Shown here in pieces: positions 1-8,249 of a stretch of DNA of 18,257 bases. The stretch lies in contig CAAFTS010000041.1 of NCBI GenBank assembly GCA_900765975.1, forward strand, positions 1 through 18,257, given 5' to 3'. Every line of letters begins with the position of its first letter. Positions within the stretch are counted from its first letter, which is position 1. Both the position numbers and the translations under genes were made by a program. Source of the stretch: Lachnospiraceae bacterium. Lineage in GTDB: Bacteria > Bacillota > Clostridia > Lachnospirales > Lachnospiraceae. A model generated the notes under the pieces. It was not told the origin of the DNA, searched no databases, and saw only the letters and a list, made by a program, of their open reading frames with translations.

Positions 1-9
1 ATGTTCAAG

Positions 10-38
10 TTGCAATATAAAAGAGTATGAGATATACT
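10..38 (+). promoter_or_regulatory. Sigma-A type promoter for aroC
   Basis: A TTGCAA hexamer at 10-15 and TATACT at 33-38 are separated by exactly 17 bases, close to the housekeeping consensus. Transcription would begin near position 45, about 30 bases before the preferred aroC start. The more upstream in-frame ATG at 27 lies inside this promoter, which argues against it as the start codon. aroC therefore appears to have its own promoter and does not depend on read-through from outside the window. Confidence 0.7.
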
Positions 39-74
39 TTTTCTATCTATTTTTTACAGAAAGAAGGGAAAACT

Positions 75-1196
75 ATGAGTGGTTCATCATTTGGAAAACT
101 ATTCCGCATTACAACCTGGGGAGAATCGCATGGTGCAGCCATTGGTGTTGTCATCGATGGATGTCCTGCCGGACTTGCTCTTACAGCAGACGATATTCAA
201 GTATTTTTAGACCGCCGAAAACCCGGTCAAAGCAAATATGCAACAAAACGTCAGGAAGGAGATACTGTAGAAATACTATCCGGCATCTTTGAAGGGCGAA
301 CTACAGGTACACCAATTTCACTTTTAATACGAAATCAAGATCAGCGTTCTCATGATTATGGTAATATCGCTTCTGTTTATCGTCCGGGACATGCCGACTA
401 TACATATGATGCCAAATATGGTTTCCGCGATTATCGCGGCGGCGGTCGCTCTTCCGGCCGAGAAACAATCGGCCGCACCGCCGCTGGAGCAGTTGCCACT
501 CTGATTTTAAAAGAACTCGGTATCACATTAACCGCATATTCAAAAGGAATTGGACCAGTTGTATTAGACACATCCGAATATCATTATGATGAAATCATGC
601 AAAACCCTTTATACATGCCAAATAATTCACGCGCTCAAGAAGCCTCTGCTTATTTGGATCGCATGATGCAGAATTTGGATTCCTCCGGAGGCATCATAGA
701 ATGTGTTGTAAACGGCATGCCTGCCGGAATTGGAGAACCTGTCTTTGAAAAACTGGACGCTGTACTTTCTCAGGCAATCGCATCCATCGGCGCCGTTAAA
801 GCAATTGAATTCGGTGATGGCTGTCAAGTTTCCTCTTCCAATGGCAGCAAAAATAATGACTCATTTTATATCCGCGAAGATGGATATGTCCAAAAAGAAA
901 GCAACCATGCAGGGGGAATTTTGGGAGGTATGAGTGACGGTTCCAATATTGTGCTTCGCGCCTATGTAAAACCAACACCATCTATTGCTCAGCCACAAAA
1001 CACAATTACTGCAACCGGAGAAAATACAGAAATTATAATCAAAGGTCGACATGATCCCATCATCGTTCCACGTGCTGTCGTTGTAGTAGAATCTATGACT
1101 GCAATCACACTAGTAGATCTTTTGCTACAGAACATGAGCTGTAAACTTGATTCTGTCAAGAAATTTTATCATCAACCGCACCCAACGGATCTATAA
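75..1196 (+). CDS. aroC: Chorismate synthase
   Basis: Last step of the shikimate pathway: it converts 5-enolpyruvylshikimate-3-phosphate to chorismate, using reduced FMN as cofactor, in the cytoplasm. The 373-residue product has the usual family length. Visible signatures are GESHG at residues 16-20 within the N-terminal motif, RPGHADYTY near 103-111 with the conserved His106, the arginine-rich RGGGRSSGRET at 121-131, and a C-terminal GRHDPIIVPRAV block. I chose the ATG at 75 because an AAGAAGGGAA ribosome site precedes it and the alternative ATG at 27 overlaps the promoter -10 box. No other aromatic-pathway gene is adjacent, so it is a single-gene unit converging on potD. No damage is visible. 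Confidence 0.97.
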   Translation: MSGSSFGKLFRITTWGESHGAAIGVVIDGCPAGLALTADDIQVFLDRRKPGQSKYATKRQEGDTVEILSGIFEGRTTGTPISLLIRNQDQRSHDYGNIASVYRPGHADYTYDAKYGFRDYRGGGRSSGRETIGRTAAGAVATLILKELGITLTAYSKGIGPVVLDTSEYHYDEIMQNPLYMPNNSRAQEASAYLDRMMQNLDSSGGIIECVVNGMPAGIGEPVFEKLDAVLSQAIASIGAVKAIEFGDGCQVSSSNGSKNNDSFYIREDGYVQKESNHAGGILGGMSDGSNIVLRAYVKPTPSIAQPQNTITATGENTEIIIKGRHDPIIVPRAVVVVESMTAITLVDLLLQNMSCKLDSVKKFYHQPHPTDL

Positions 1197-1205
1197 TATA
1201 AAAAG

Positions 1206-1256
1206 AGAACACTGTCCATTTGAGTTTCCTTTCAACTCCTTGTTAGACAGTGTTCT
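1206..1256. terminator. Shared bidirectional terminator between aroC and potD
   Basis: An 11-bp perfect stem (AGAACACTGTC at 1206-1216 with GACAGTGTTCT at 1246-1256) is followed by a T-run on the + strand. It is preceded by an A-rich stretch (1201-1204) that serves as the T-run on the minus strand. The 29-base loop contains a second small inverted repeat, GAGTT at 1222-1226 with AACTC at 1234-1238. It lies 9 bases after the aroC stop and 12 bases after the potD stop, so it can end both converging transcripts. Confidence 0.85.
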
Positions 1257-1268
1257 TTTTCTTATTAT

Positions 1269-2327
1269 TTATTCTGCTTTCAACTGTTTCCACAATTCAT
1301 TTTCTAAAGCCAGAATCTCCGGTGATTGCTGCACGCATACCTCACAATTCTCAGTTGCATCATCTTTTGGAACCAATGTCTCATCTTCACGTTCTTCCTC
1401 AGACAATGATTCAACAACTGCCTCATTTGGGGTAGAATAGTATATATATTCAAAATTCATCTGAGCTATATCTTCTCTGCAAAGAAAATCCAAAAACTGC
1501 ATTGCCATATCGAGCTTTTTACAATTTTTTGTCACTCCCCATGAATCTAGCCATACCTGCGAGCCTTCTTTTGGAATCACATATTCCAAATTTTCATTAT
1601 ATTCTCTTCCCAAATACGCTTCTCCAGAATAAACCAACGCCATCGTGGCATTGCCTGCAACTACTTCATCACGAGCTTCATCCACTAGATATGCCTGTAC
1701 ATCCGGTTTCTGTTTTGTAAGAAGGTCATATGCCTGACGGATTTCATTTTCATCATTAGTATTCACTGAATACCCCAAAGCCTTCAACGCTACAGATAAT
1801 GTATCACGCATGCTGTTCTGCATAATTACTTCTCCAGCATATTCCCCATCAAACAATACATCCCAACTATCCACTGGCCCTTTCACTTTGGTCTTATCAT
1901 AAAGGATTCCCACAGTTCCCCAAAAATACGGAACTGTATACTTATTCTCTGGATCAAAAGCTTTTGAAAAATCCCAATATTTTTTTCCAATATTTCCCAC
2001 ATTCTCCATAGACTCAATATCAATTTCCTGCAGTTCTCCTTCTTGGATTAATTTTTCAATCATATAATCCGTAGAGCAAAGCAAATCATATTCAATAGCA
2101 CCTGATTTGTATTTCGTATACATTTCCTCCGGTGTCAATGCTTCTTCATACTTCACTTCAATCCCGGTTTCATCATAGAACATATCCAACACTACCGGAT
2201 CCATATATTCTCCATAATTAAAGACCGTAAGTGTTCCTTTTTTTTCCTTTGAACCGCCACATCCTGTTGCAAGCAGTCCTACTCCAAGTGCTAGCGCCAT
2301 AACCGCACATAAAACTCTTTTTTTCAT
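1269..2327 (-). CDS. potD: Spermidine/putrescine ABC transporter substrate-binding lipoprotein
   Basis: Extracellular receptor that captures polyamines and delivers them to the PotBC channel. The 352-residue product begins with a lipoprotein signal peptide: a basic MKKR start, a hydrophobic core, and a lipobox-like ATGC ending at Cys23, the expected lipid anchor. The mature part is a periplasmic-binding-protein type 2 domain with the family-typical opening LTVFNYGEYMDP and later aromatic and acidic residues suited to a cationic ligand. I start at the ATG at 2327, not the TTG six bases upstream, because AAAGGAGAGGG at the end of potC is well placed for it. It is the last gene of the pot operon, 2 bases after the potC stop. 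Which polyamine it prefers cannot be read from the sequence. Confidence 0.93.
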   Translation of the reverse strand: MKKRVLCAVMALALGVGLLATGCGGSKEKKGTLTVFNYGEYMDPVVLDMFYDETGIEVKYEEALTPEEMYTKYKSGAIEYDLLCSTDYMIEKLIQEGELQEIDIESMENVGNIGKKYWDFSKAFDPENKYTVPYFWGTVGILYDKTKVKGPVDSWDVLFDGEYAGEVIMQNSMRDTLSVALKALGYSVNTNDENEIRQAYDLLTKQKPDVQAYLVDEARDEVVAGNATMALVYSGEAYLGREYNENLEYVIPKEGSQVWLDSWGVTKNCKKLDMAMQFLDFLCREDIAQMNFEYIYYSTPNEAVVESLSEEEREDETLVPKDDATENCEVCVQQSPEILALENELWKQLKAE

Positions 2328-2329
2328 AA

Positions 2330-3127
2330 TCAAGCCCTCTCCTTTACTGTTTTGCTTTTTCTCTGAGGAAGATAATTTGCCACAAGTAACAAAACAAAAA
2401 CAAATGCAAAAATAATTGTTGACAATGCGTACATTTCTGGTTTAATACCCTTTCGTATCTCCCCATAAATCATTGTAGACAAAGTGTTTACTCCCGGTCC
2501 TTTTGTAAAATAAGTAATCACAAAATCATCCATCGACATTGTAAATGCCATGAAAAATCCAGACACAATTCCACCTGTCAACTGAGGAAGAATCACCTTA
2601 AAAAATCCATAAACTGCATTTGCCCCTAAATCTCTCGCAGCTTCATATACACTTAAGTTCATCTGCTGAATTTTGGGCATAACACTTAAGATGACGTAAG
2701 GGATATTAAATGTAATATGTGCTAATAGCACACTTCCAAATCCAAGCGGAATAAAACGCACAAACCAAAGCATCAGTGCAATTCCCGTTACAATATCTGC
2801 ATTTACCATTGGGATGTTGGTAAATACCATTGAAATCTGATAGTTTTTCTGACGCATTGCATGAATCCCAAGCGCACCAAGTACCCCTATGAATGTAGCA
2901 ATTAGAGCGGAAACGAATGCAAGTACCAACGTTGTCATCAAAGCCTCGGATATCTGACGGTTAGAAAATAACCTCACATACCAATTTAATGTAAATCCGC
3001 CCCATTTCACACGTGACCGTGAATTATTAAAAGACAATACAATCAACACCATTATCGGTGCATATAGGAATACTATGATTAATCCGAGATAAAATCGGCT
3101 AACCCAGTCCTTTATTCTTTCTACCAT
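2330..3127 (-). CDS. potC: Polyamine ABC transporter permease PotC
   Basis: One of the two membrane subunits forming the polyamine channel. The 265-residue protein has about six hydrophobic segments, the first at residues 13-33. It carries the EAA loop that docks on the ATPase at about 162-190 (YEAARDLGAN...), typical of binding-protein-dependent permeases. Sequence and operon position match PotC and not PotB. Its ATG overlaps the potB stop by 7 bases (ATGGTAG), indicating translational coupling. It is followed after 2 bases by potD. Confidence 0.92.
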   Translation of the reverse strand: MVERIKDWVSRFYLGLIIVFLYAPIMVLIVLSFNNSRSRVKWGGFTLNWYVRLFSNRQISEALMTTLVLAFVSALIATFIGVLGALGIHAMRQKNYQISMVFTNIPMVNADIVTGIALMLWFVRFIPLGFGSVLLAHITFNIPYVILSVMPKIQQMNLSVYEAARDLGANAVYGFFKVILPQLTGGIVSGFFMAFTMSMDDFVITYFTKGPGVNTLSTMIYGEIRKGIKPEMYALSTIIFAFVFVLLLVANYLPQRKSKTVKERA

Positions 3128-3957
3128 ATTGCGGACCCCTTCCCTTCTGCATCATGTTTCATTGTAAATGCCATGCTAATTAGAACAAATATCATCAGTG
3201 ACACCGACAACCCTGATCCCAGATGCCAATTCATGCTCTTTGTGAACTCCTGTTCTATAATATTTCCAACTAACTGCAGTTTTCCCCCGCCTAAAATATC
3301 AGATACAACAAATGACGTCATAGAAGGAACAAATACCATAACAATTCCACTCAGAAGTCCTGGAACAGATAGCGGAAAAATAATTTTTCTAAAAATAGTC
3401 AGACTTCCAGCTCCTAAATCTTTTGCCGCTTCAATGATATCTTCATCTATTTCTGCTATTGCATTAAAAATTGGTAGCACCATATAAGGAAGATAATCAT
3501 ATACCATTCCAATCATAATCGCCGTTCCAGAATTTGCAATCGCTAACGGTTCCAAACCAATCTTCTGGAGCAGAAAATTTAAGATTCCATTGTTCGACAA
3601 AATCATCTGCCATGCCAGGATACGCAATATGAAGTTCATCCACATTGGTAGAATCAAAATAAATAATGCAAATCCCTGTTTTCCCAGATTCAACCGTCTC
3701 ATTGCCATAACCAATGGATAAGACAACAGAATACAAATAAATGTACTTCCAATTGCTATCTGAAGCGAAAATATCAATGCTTTCAAATGAACCGGATCCA
3801 AAATTGCAGTAATCTGAGATACAGTAAATGCCCCTGTTTCACTTGTAAAAGCATATCGAAAAATCATAATCATCGGTATTACAGTAAATCCTATGATCCA
3901 GACTATATATGGAGAAGCTAACCAGCTTCTTTTATTGATACTTTTTACTCTATTCAT
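3121..3957 (-). CDS. potB: Polyamine ABC transporter permease PotB
   Basis: Second membrane subunit of the polyamine importer. The 278-residue product has six predicted membrane segments, the first at about residues 14-33. Its EAA loop is at about 176-202 (EAAKDLGAG followed by the FPLSVPG turn). Length and layout are normal for PotB. The gene overlaps potA upstream by 8 bases and potC downstream by 7 bases, so the three are almost certainly translated from one message in fixed ratio. A GGAGG lies 12 bases before the ATG, within the potA end, which is a long spacing and may mean initiation depends on coupling. Confidence 0.92.
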   Translation of the reverse strand: MNRVKSINKRSWLASPYIVWIIGFTVIPMIMIFRYAFTSETGAFTVSQITAILDPVHLKALIFSLQIAIGSTFICILLSYPLVMAMRRLNLGKQGFALFILILPMWMNFILRILAWQMILSNNGILNFLLQKIGLEPLAIANSGTAIMIGMVYDYLPYMVLPIFNAIAEIDEDIIEAAKDLGAGSLTIFRKIIFPLSVPGLLSGIVMVFVPSMTSFVVSDILGGGKLQLVGNIIEQEFTKSMNWHLGSGLSVSLMIFVLISMAFTMKHDAEGKGSAIW

Positions 3958-5023
3958 TCTCTTTTACGACCTCCGCGTCTTTAGAATGAGGTTTATGCAT
4001 AATCTGAATATTATCCGGTAAAATCGTTAATCCAACCATACCTCCGATCTGTGCCGGATTTACACTCTGTACACTCCACTCATACTGATCTACACGAACT
4101 TTAATCTCATAATAAGCGCCTTTGAAAATGATGGAAACAACCATACCTTTCAGATATCCCGCCTCTTCTTCCACAATCAGCAGATCCTCCGGACGAATTA
4201 CTACATCTACCAGTTCATTTTTATCAAATCCCGTATCAACACATGGAATCATTACATTTTGAATCTGTACCAGCCGATCCTCTTTCATAATTCCATCGAT
4301 AATATTACTATCTCCGATAAAATCTGCAACAAATGCATTCTGAGGTTCATCATAAATACTCTTAGAAGTACCCATTTGCTGAATAATCCCCTGATTCATT
4401 ACAATAATCCTATCTGACATCGTCAACGCTTCTTCCTGATCGTGCGTAACATAGACAAATGTAATTCCTACTTCCTGCTTAATTTTAATCAATTCTCTCT
4501 GCATCTCATGACGAAGCTTCAAGTCAAGTGCACCAAGCGGCTCATCCAACAACAAGATTTTAGGTTCGTTAACAATTGCTCGTGCAATCGCCACACGTTG
4601 TTGTTGGCCACCACTCAAAACAGTTGGCGATTGATTTCCATACCCCTCCATATTCACCAATTTCAGCGCATATGCAATCTTATCTTTGATATACTGCTGA
4701 CTTTTCTTTTTCAATTTCAGTCCAAATGCAATATTTTCTGCAACTGTCATATGAGGAAACAAGGAATACTTTTGAAAAACAGTATTCACATTCCTTTTAT
4801 CCGGCGTCAAATTTGTAATATCTTTTCCTTCAAACAATACTCTGCCTTCATCGGGTTTTACAAAGCCGCCAATAATCCGGAGTGTAGTTGATTTTCCGCA
4901 TCCTGATGGTCCTAAAAGTGTAATAAACTCATTCCGCTGAATTTCCAGATTCAAATTATCAATCACATTTTCTCCATCAAAAGATTTACTGATAGAATCT
5001 AGTTCTAAAATCACATCTGCCAT
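3950..5023 (-). CDS. potA: Polyamine ABC transporter ATP-binding protein PotA
   Basis: ATPase that powers polyamine import at the inner face of the membrane. In the 357-residue protein the ABC domain is complete: Walker A GPSGCGKST at 38-46, Q-loop Gln84, signature LSGGQ at 136-140, Walker B ILLLDEP at 156-162 and switch His194. From about residue 235 a C-terminal TOBE-type region follows, which in this family can carry regulatory ligand sites. The start is fixed by TAAGGAGG just upstream, whose TAA is also the stop codon of the regulator gene, so the two are probably coupled. It begins the order potA-B-C-D. Confidence 0.95.
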   Translation of the reverse strand: MADVILELDSISKSFDGENVIDNLNLEIQRNEFITLLGPSGCGKSTTLRIIGGFVKPDEGRVLFEGKDITNLTPDKRNVNTVFQKYSLFPHMTVAENIAFGLKLKKKSQQYIKDKIAYALKLVNMEGYGNQSPTVLSGGQQQRVAIARAIVNEPKILLLDEPLGALDLKLRHEMQRELIKIKQEVGITFVYVTHDQEEALTMSDRIIVMNQGIIQQMGTSKSIYDEPQNAFVADFIGDSNIIDGIMKEDRLVQIQNVMIPCVDTGFDKNELVDVVIRPEDLLIVEEEAGYLKGMVVSIIFKGAYYEIKVRVDQYEWSVQSVNPAQIGGMVGLTILPDNIQIMHKPHSKDAEVVKENE

Positions 5024-5034
5024 AGTATTCCTCC

Positions 5035-5583
5035 TTAAAAGCTTGGTGGGGTGCTAACCCACAAAATCGTAGACACCCTTTTGCAAGCTGAACTTATCTT
5101 ATGTTTTCGATCTGCCGGAAAGATAAAAGAATCACCTTTCCTCACTTTATATGTTTCATCCCCATATTGTAAGATAATCTCACCTTCCAGCACATAACCA
5201 AATTCTTCACCTTCATGGGGTTTATCTTCAGGCATTGACTTTCCCGGCTGAAGTTGCACAAGAATCGGTTCGAGACTTCTACTTTGCGCACTAGCGATCA
5301 GCCATGTAATGCTGTTTTTATCCTCATCTTCTTTTTCAAAATAATCTTCTTTCCTGTAAACTACCTGTAAATCATCTTTCTCATGAAAAAAATCTGACAG
5401 ATTCGTTCCCAGACACTCCACTATATCAAGCAGCGTGGATACCGATGGTGCCGTCAGCCCTCGCTCTAACTGAGAGATAAACCCCTTCGTTAATTCAGTT
5501 CTGTCCGCAAGTTCTTCCTGAGTAAGCCCGTTCTGGTTCCTCAAGTCTCGAATCTTTGCTCCTATCTGCTCTTCAATAGTCAT
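5035..5583 (-). CDS. XRE-family transcriptional regulator with cupin domain
   Basis: Cytoplasmic DNA-binding regulator of 182 residues, probably controlling the pot operon that it heads. Residues 7-62 form an XRE-type helix-turn-helix (TQEELADRTELTKGFISQLE region). Residues from about 110 to 178 form a small beta-barrel cupin (PHEGEEFGYVLEGEI, then FIFPADRKHKI). This HTH-plus-cupin design is shared with PuuR and other metabolite-sensing repressors, and in Firmicutes it is commonly found directly before potABCD. Only 11 bases separate it from potA. A polyamine ligand and autoregulation are inferences from this context. Confidence 0.88.
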   Translation of the reverse strand: MTIEEQIGAKIRDLRNQNGLTQEELADRTELTKGFISQLERGLTAPSVSTLLDIVECLGTNLSDFFHEKDDLQVVYRKEDYFEKEDEDKNSITWLIASAQSRSLEPILVQLQPGKSMPEDKPHEGEEFGYVLEGEIILQYGDETYKVRKGDSFIFPADRKHKISSACKRVSTILWVSTPPSF

Positions 5584-5617
5584 TTTATCATCCTCTTATT
5601 CCACAAACATTTACAAT

Positions 5618-5661
5618 CACTAAATTTTTTGTTTACCAAAATTTATTATACATACACTAAA
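5618..5661 (-). promoter_or_regulatory. Candidate operator repeats before the pot regulator
   Basis: The heptamer CACTAAA (TTTAGTG in the gene direction) occurs at 5618-5624 and 5655-5661, 37 bases apart centre to centre. The upstream copy lies in the spacer between -35 and -10 and is extended by a further CTAAA (5662-5666). The downstream copy lies just past the expected transcription start. A repressor bound to both would block initiation. The repeats are visible; their role as the binding site of the XRE-cupin protein is inference. Confidence 0.3.
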
Positions 5662-5672
5662 CTAAAAGTCAA
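5645..5672 (-). promoter_or_regulatory. Promoter of the regulator-potABCD operon
   Basis: Read on the minus strand, TTGACT (5667-5672) and a perfect TATAAT (5645-5650) are separated by 16 bases. The start site would lie near 5638, leaving a leader of about 55 bases before the regulator ATG. This is a strong housekeeping-type promoter, which fits with a need for repression. No internal promoter was seen before potA, so the five genes likely form one transcript. Confidence 0.8.
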
Positions 5673-5703
5673 CTATTATTTCACTTTTCGTATAAATAAA
5701 ACC

Positions 5704-5748
5704 AAGAAAAAACAGTCCGAATATCAAGCATTCGGACTGTTTTTTCTT
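5704..5748 (-). terminator. Terminator of the PPK2-to-kinase operon
   Basis: A perfect 19-bp inverted repeat (arms 5704-5722 and 5730-5748) with a 7-base loop has a CAGTCCGAAT core flanked by an A-run and a T-run. It begins 2 bases after the stop codon of the uridine-kinase-like gene on the minus strand. It separates that seven-gene run from the pot operon promoter, which starts about 30 bases further on. Confidence 0.92.
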
Positions 5749-5749
5749 C

Positions 5750-7420
5750 TTATACTTGAAAGCAACCTCCTCCAATAAACTCTCTTAGCAAAGAATTTGT
5801 CGGAATAAATTCGCTTCCTATACCTACAAAATAATCAAAAAACTTCAATAGTCTTTTTGCCTCTGTATATTCCGGCGCTTGTTTATCAACCCCAAAAAGC
5901 AAAGGCTCAACATATTGTTTTAAAACCGCCAGTTCATACAACAAAGATGAATTAAACATAACATCTGCTTCTTCTTGAAATGGAAAAATATTTTTCTCTT
6001 CCCCATCCCTCACTGACTTCCACATTGCGATCGTCTGTGTAGCAGATGTTCCACGTGTACGCGCATCTCTTACAATCCGCCTAATCAATCGTCCATCTGT
6101 TGAAGGAATCCGATTATGTTCATCAATATTCAACTGAGTCAATGCACTAATATATATTTTAAATTTGTTTGAATCATCCAACATTTCTGTCAATTTCGGG
6201 TTAAGACAATGTATTCCTTCAACCACTAAAATATCCTGACTCCCCAGTTTTTTAGGCTTTGTAGACTCCATTCTTTTTCCTGTTTTAAAATTAAAAATCG
6301 GCAAATACACCTCTTCCCCATTTAATAGTGCTTTCATATCTTGATTAAACCGCACTGTATCAATTGCTTCTAAACACTCAAAATTATAATTCCCATTTTC
6401 GTCTTTCGGTGTTTTTTCTCTGTCCACAAAATAATTATCAACAGCAATCGGATGCGGTTTTAATCCATTCACCCGCAACTGAATTGAAAGGCGATGCGAA
6501 AAGGTTGTTTTACCCGAAGATGATGGGCCAGCAATCAAAACCATTTTAACATCCGGACACTCTGCAATCTGTTTTGCAATTTCTCCAATCTGCCGTTCCT
6601 GAAATGCCTCCTGTACCAAAACCGCCTCCTGCATATTGTCTTTTGTGATTCGGTCATTCAAAGCTCCTACCGTTTCTATATCTTGGATATCTCCCCATGC
6701 AACAGAATCCTTTAACACTTGAAATAGTTTTTCTCTTGGATAAAATTCCGGTACTGTTTCTGGTTCTTCCATTGTAGGCATTTGCAGCACAAAACCTTTG
6801 TCGTACAAATGCAAGGAAAAGTATTTTAAATATCCAGTATCTGGAACCATATATCCATAATAATAGTCCTCAAATTCATTAATCGTATAAATATTTACAT
6901 TAGAAACACGTCGATATCCAAATAATCGTTCTTTATCATACATACCATGCTTACGAAAAAGATCAACAGCTTCACTGGTCCGTACGGATCGTTTCATAAT
7001 CGGAATCTTTGCCTCGCATAATTCCCTCATACGCATTGCAACATTCTCCAAAAATGTTTCATTTAAAGTAACATTTCCTTCTATTGTGCAATAATATCCC
7101 TTACTTACCGAAAAATGTATCCTAACACGTTTCACCAAGTCATGACCACCCACATCATGAACCGCTTTTACCAATAAAAAACTCATGCTCCGTCGATATG
7201 TTTCATGCCCTGCTTGTTCAGCTGTTGTAATAAATTCCAATCTACAATCTCTGTCTAAAATACGATTTAACTCCTGTAGACGGTTTCCATCTAGATTCAC
7301 AAGTACAATCTCATGTTTATAGTCTTGCTGGAAATCTTGCGCGATTCTCTGATACGATGTACCAGTTTCATACTGTCTGCTTTGATTACCAATTTGTACA
7401 ACACACATTTTTTTCTCCAT
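5750..7420 (-). CDS. Nucleoside (uridine) kinase-like protein with TGS/ThrRS-like N-terminus
   Basis: Probable ATP-dependent kinase of the uridine kinase/phosphoribulokinase family, expected to phosphorylate a nucleoside such as uridine in the cytoplasm; the true substrate is unproven. In the 556-residue product the first 60 or so residues resemble a TGS domain. Residues about 70-230 resemble the second additional domain of threonyl-tRNA synthetase. Residues about 290-500 form a P-loop kinase with Walker A AGPSSSGKTT at 297-306 and a following VDNYFVDREKTP segment as in Udk. The synthetase-like part lacks the HxxxH zinc pair (RRSMSFLL at that place), so editing activity is unlikely. I chose the ATG at 7420, which has AAGGAGG seven bases upstream, over the GTG at 7456. 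It is the last gene of the operon, 46 bases after the NIF3 gene. Confidence 0.85.
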   Translation of the reverse strand: MEKKMCVVQIGNQSRQYETGTSYQRIAQDFQQDYKHEIVLVNLDGNRLQELNRILDRDCRLEFITTAEQAGHETYRRSMSFLLVKAVHDVGGHDLVKRVRIHFSVSKGYYCTIEGNVTLNETFLENVAMRMRELCEAKIPIMKRSVRTSEAVDLFRKHGMYDKERLFGYRRVSNVNIYTINEFEDYYYGYMVPDTGYLKYFSLHLYDKGFVLQMPTMEEPETVPEFYPREKLFQVLKDSVAWGDIQDIETVGALNDRITKDNMQEAVLVQEAFQERQIGEIAKQIAECPDVKMVLIAGPSSSGKTTFSHRLSIQLRVNGLKPHPIAVDNYFVDREKTPKDENGNYNFECLEAIDTVRFNQDMKALLNGEEVYLPIFNFKTGKRMESTKPKKLGSQDILVVEGIHCLNPKLTEMLDDSNKFKIYISALTQLNIDEHNRIPSTDGRLIRRIVRDARTRGTSATQTIAMWKSVRDGEEKNIFPFQEEADVMFNSSLLYELAVLKQYVEPLLFGVDKQAPEYTEAKRLLKFFDYFVGIGSEFIPTNSLLREFIGGGCFQV

Positions 7421-7466
7421 GATCAATCCTCCTTGCATCCATCTTATTATTTTCACAGTATGCTGT

Positions 7467-8249
7467 CTAAATCACCTGAAATGGAAATTTAATCTCTGCA
7501 ACTTCTATGCAAATATCCGGGCAATACTTCTGCAAAAAAAGTTTCATATCTTCAATAAACATATATTCTGTGCCGTAATGTCCCGCATCAATCACACAAA
7601 GACCTTGCTCCATTGCATCCAGACCATCATGATGACCGATATCTCCTGTTACAAGTACATCCGCTTTCTTTTCCAAAGCCGGTTTCACTGCACTTTTTCC
7701 AGACCCAGGAGAAATCGCCATTCTTTTAACTTTTCTATTTAAATCCCCAAATACTTTCACATTGCTCAAATTCAGACATTGTTTCACTACTTCACAACAT
7801 TCCTGTAAAGTAATAATTTCTTTTCTGTCACCAATTCGGCCAATCCCTTCGACTTTCCCATTTATCTCTACAGTTTCATCCAATATTTCCGCATTTGTCA
7901 ATTCAAACTTTTTTTCTGCAAGTGCAGCCATTCCAAGTACATCATAATTTGTATGCATCGCATAATATGAAATATCATTTTGAACTAATTGCAAAATACG
8001 TCTACTAACAAAATCCTGATCTGTTACTGCTTTTAATGGTGTAAATATCAAAGGATGATGCGTAATTAATAAATCCGCCTTTTTTTCAATAGCATCACAA
8101 ATAACTTCTTCTGTTGCATCAAGCGCCAAATAAATACATTTTACTTTCTTTTCACTCCTCCCCACTAAAAGTCCCACATTATCAAAACTCAAGGCGGCAC
8201 TTTGTGGATATACAGTTTCGATTAATTTTGTCACTTCTTTACACTGCAT
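7467..8249 (-). CDS. NIF3-family dinuclear metal protein (YqfO-like)
   Basis: Member of the NIF3/DUF34 family, which binds two metal ions per subunit; its cellular function is not settled, with GTP cyclohydrolase-type and metal-handling roles proposed. Visible metal ligands are His64-His65 in ITHHPLIF, Asp103 in HTNYD, and His224 and Glu228 in DAGHYGTE. At 260 residues it is the short form, without the inserted PII/CutA-like domain found in the B. subtilis YqfO type. Its ATG lies inside the end of trmK (11-base overlap), the same trmK-nif3 pairing known from B. subtilis. Translational coupling is likely. No frame damage is seen. Confidence 0.92.
   Translation of the reverse strand: MQCKEVTKLIETVYPQSAALSFDNVGLLVGRSEKKVKCIYLALDATEEVICDAIEKKADLLITHHPLIFTPLKAVTDQDFVSRRILQLVQNDISYYAMHTNYDVLGMAALAEKKFELTNAEILDETVEINGKVEGIGRIGDRKEIITLQECCEVVKQCLNLSNVKVFGDLNRKVKRMAISPGSGKSAVKPALEKKADVLVTGDIGHHDGLDAMEQGLCVIDAGHYGTEYMFIEDMKLFLQKYCPDICIEVAEIKFPFQVI

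Noticed and set aside
27..74. Longer N-terminus for aroC
   Set aside because: The ATG at 27 falls between the -35 and -10 boxes, upstream of the expected transcript start, and chorismate synthases normally begin near the SSFGKLFR segment.
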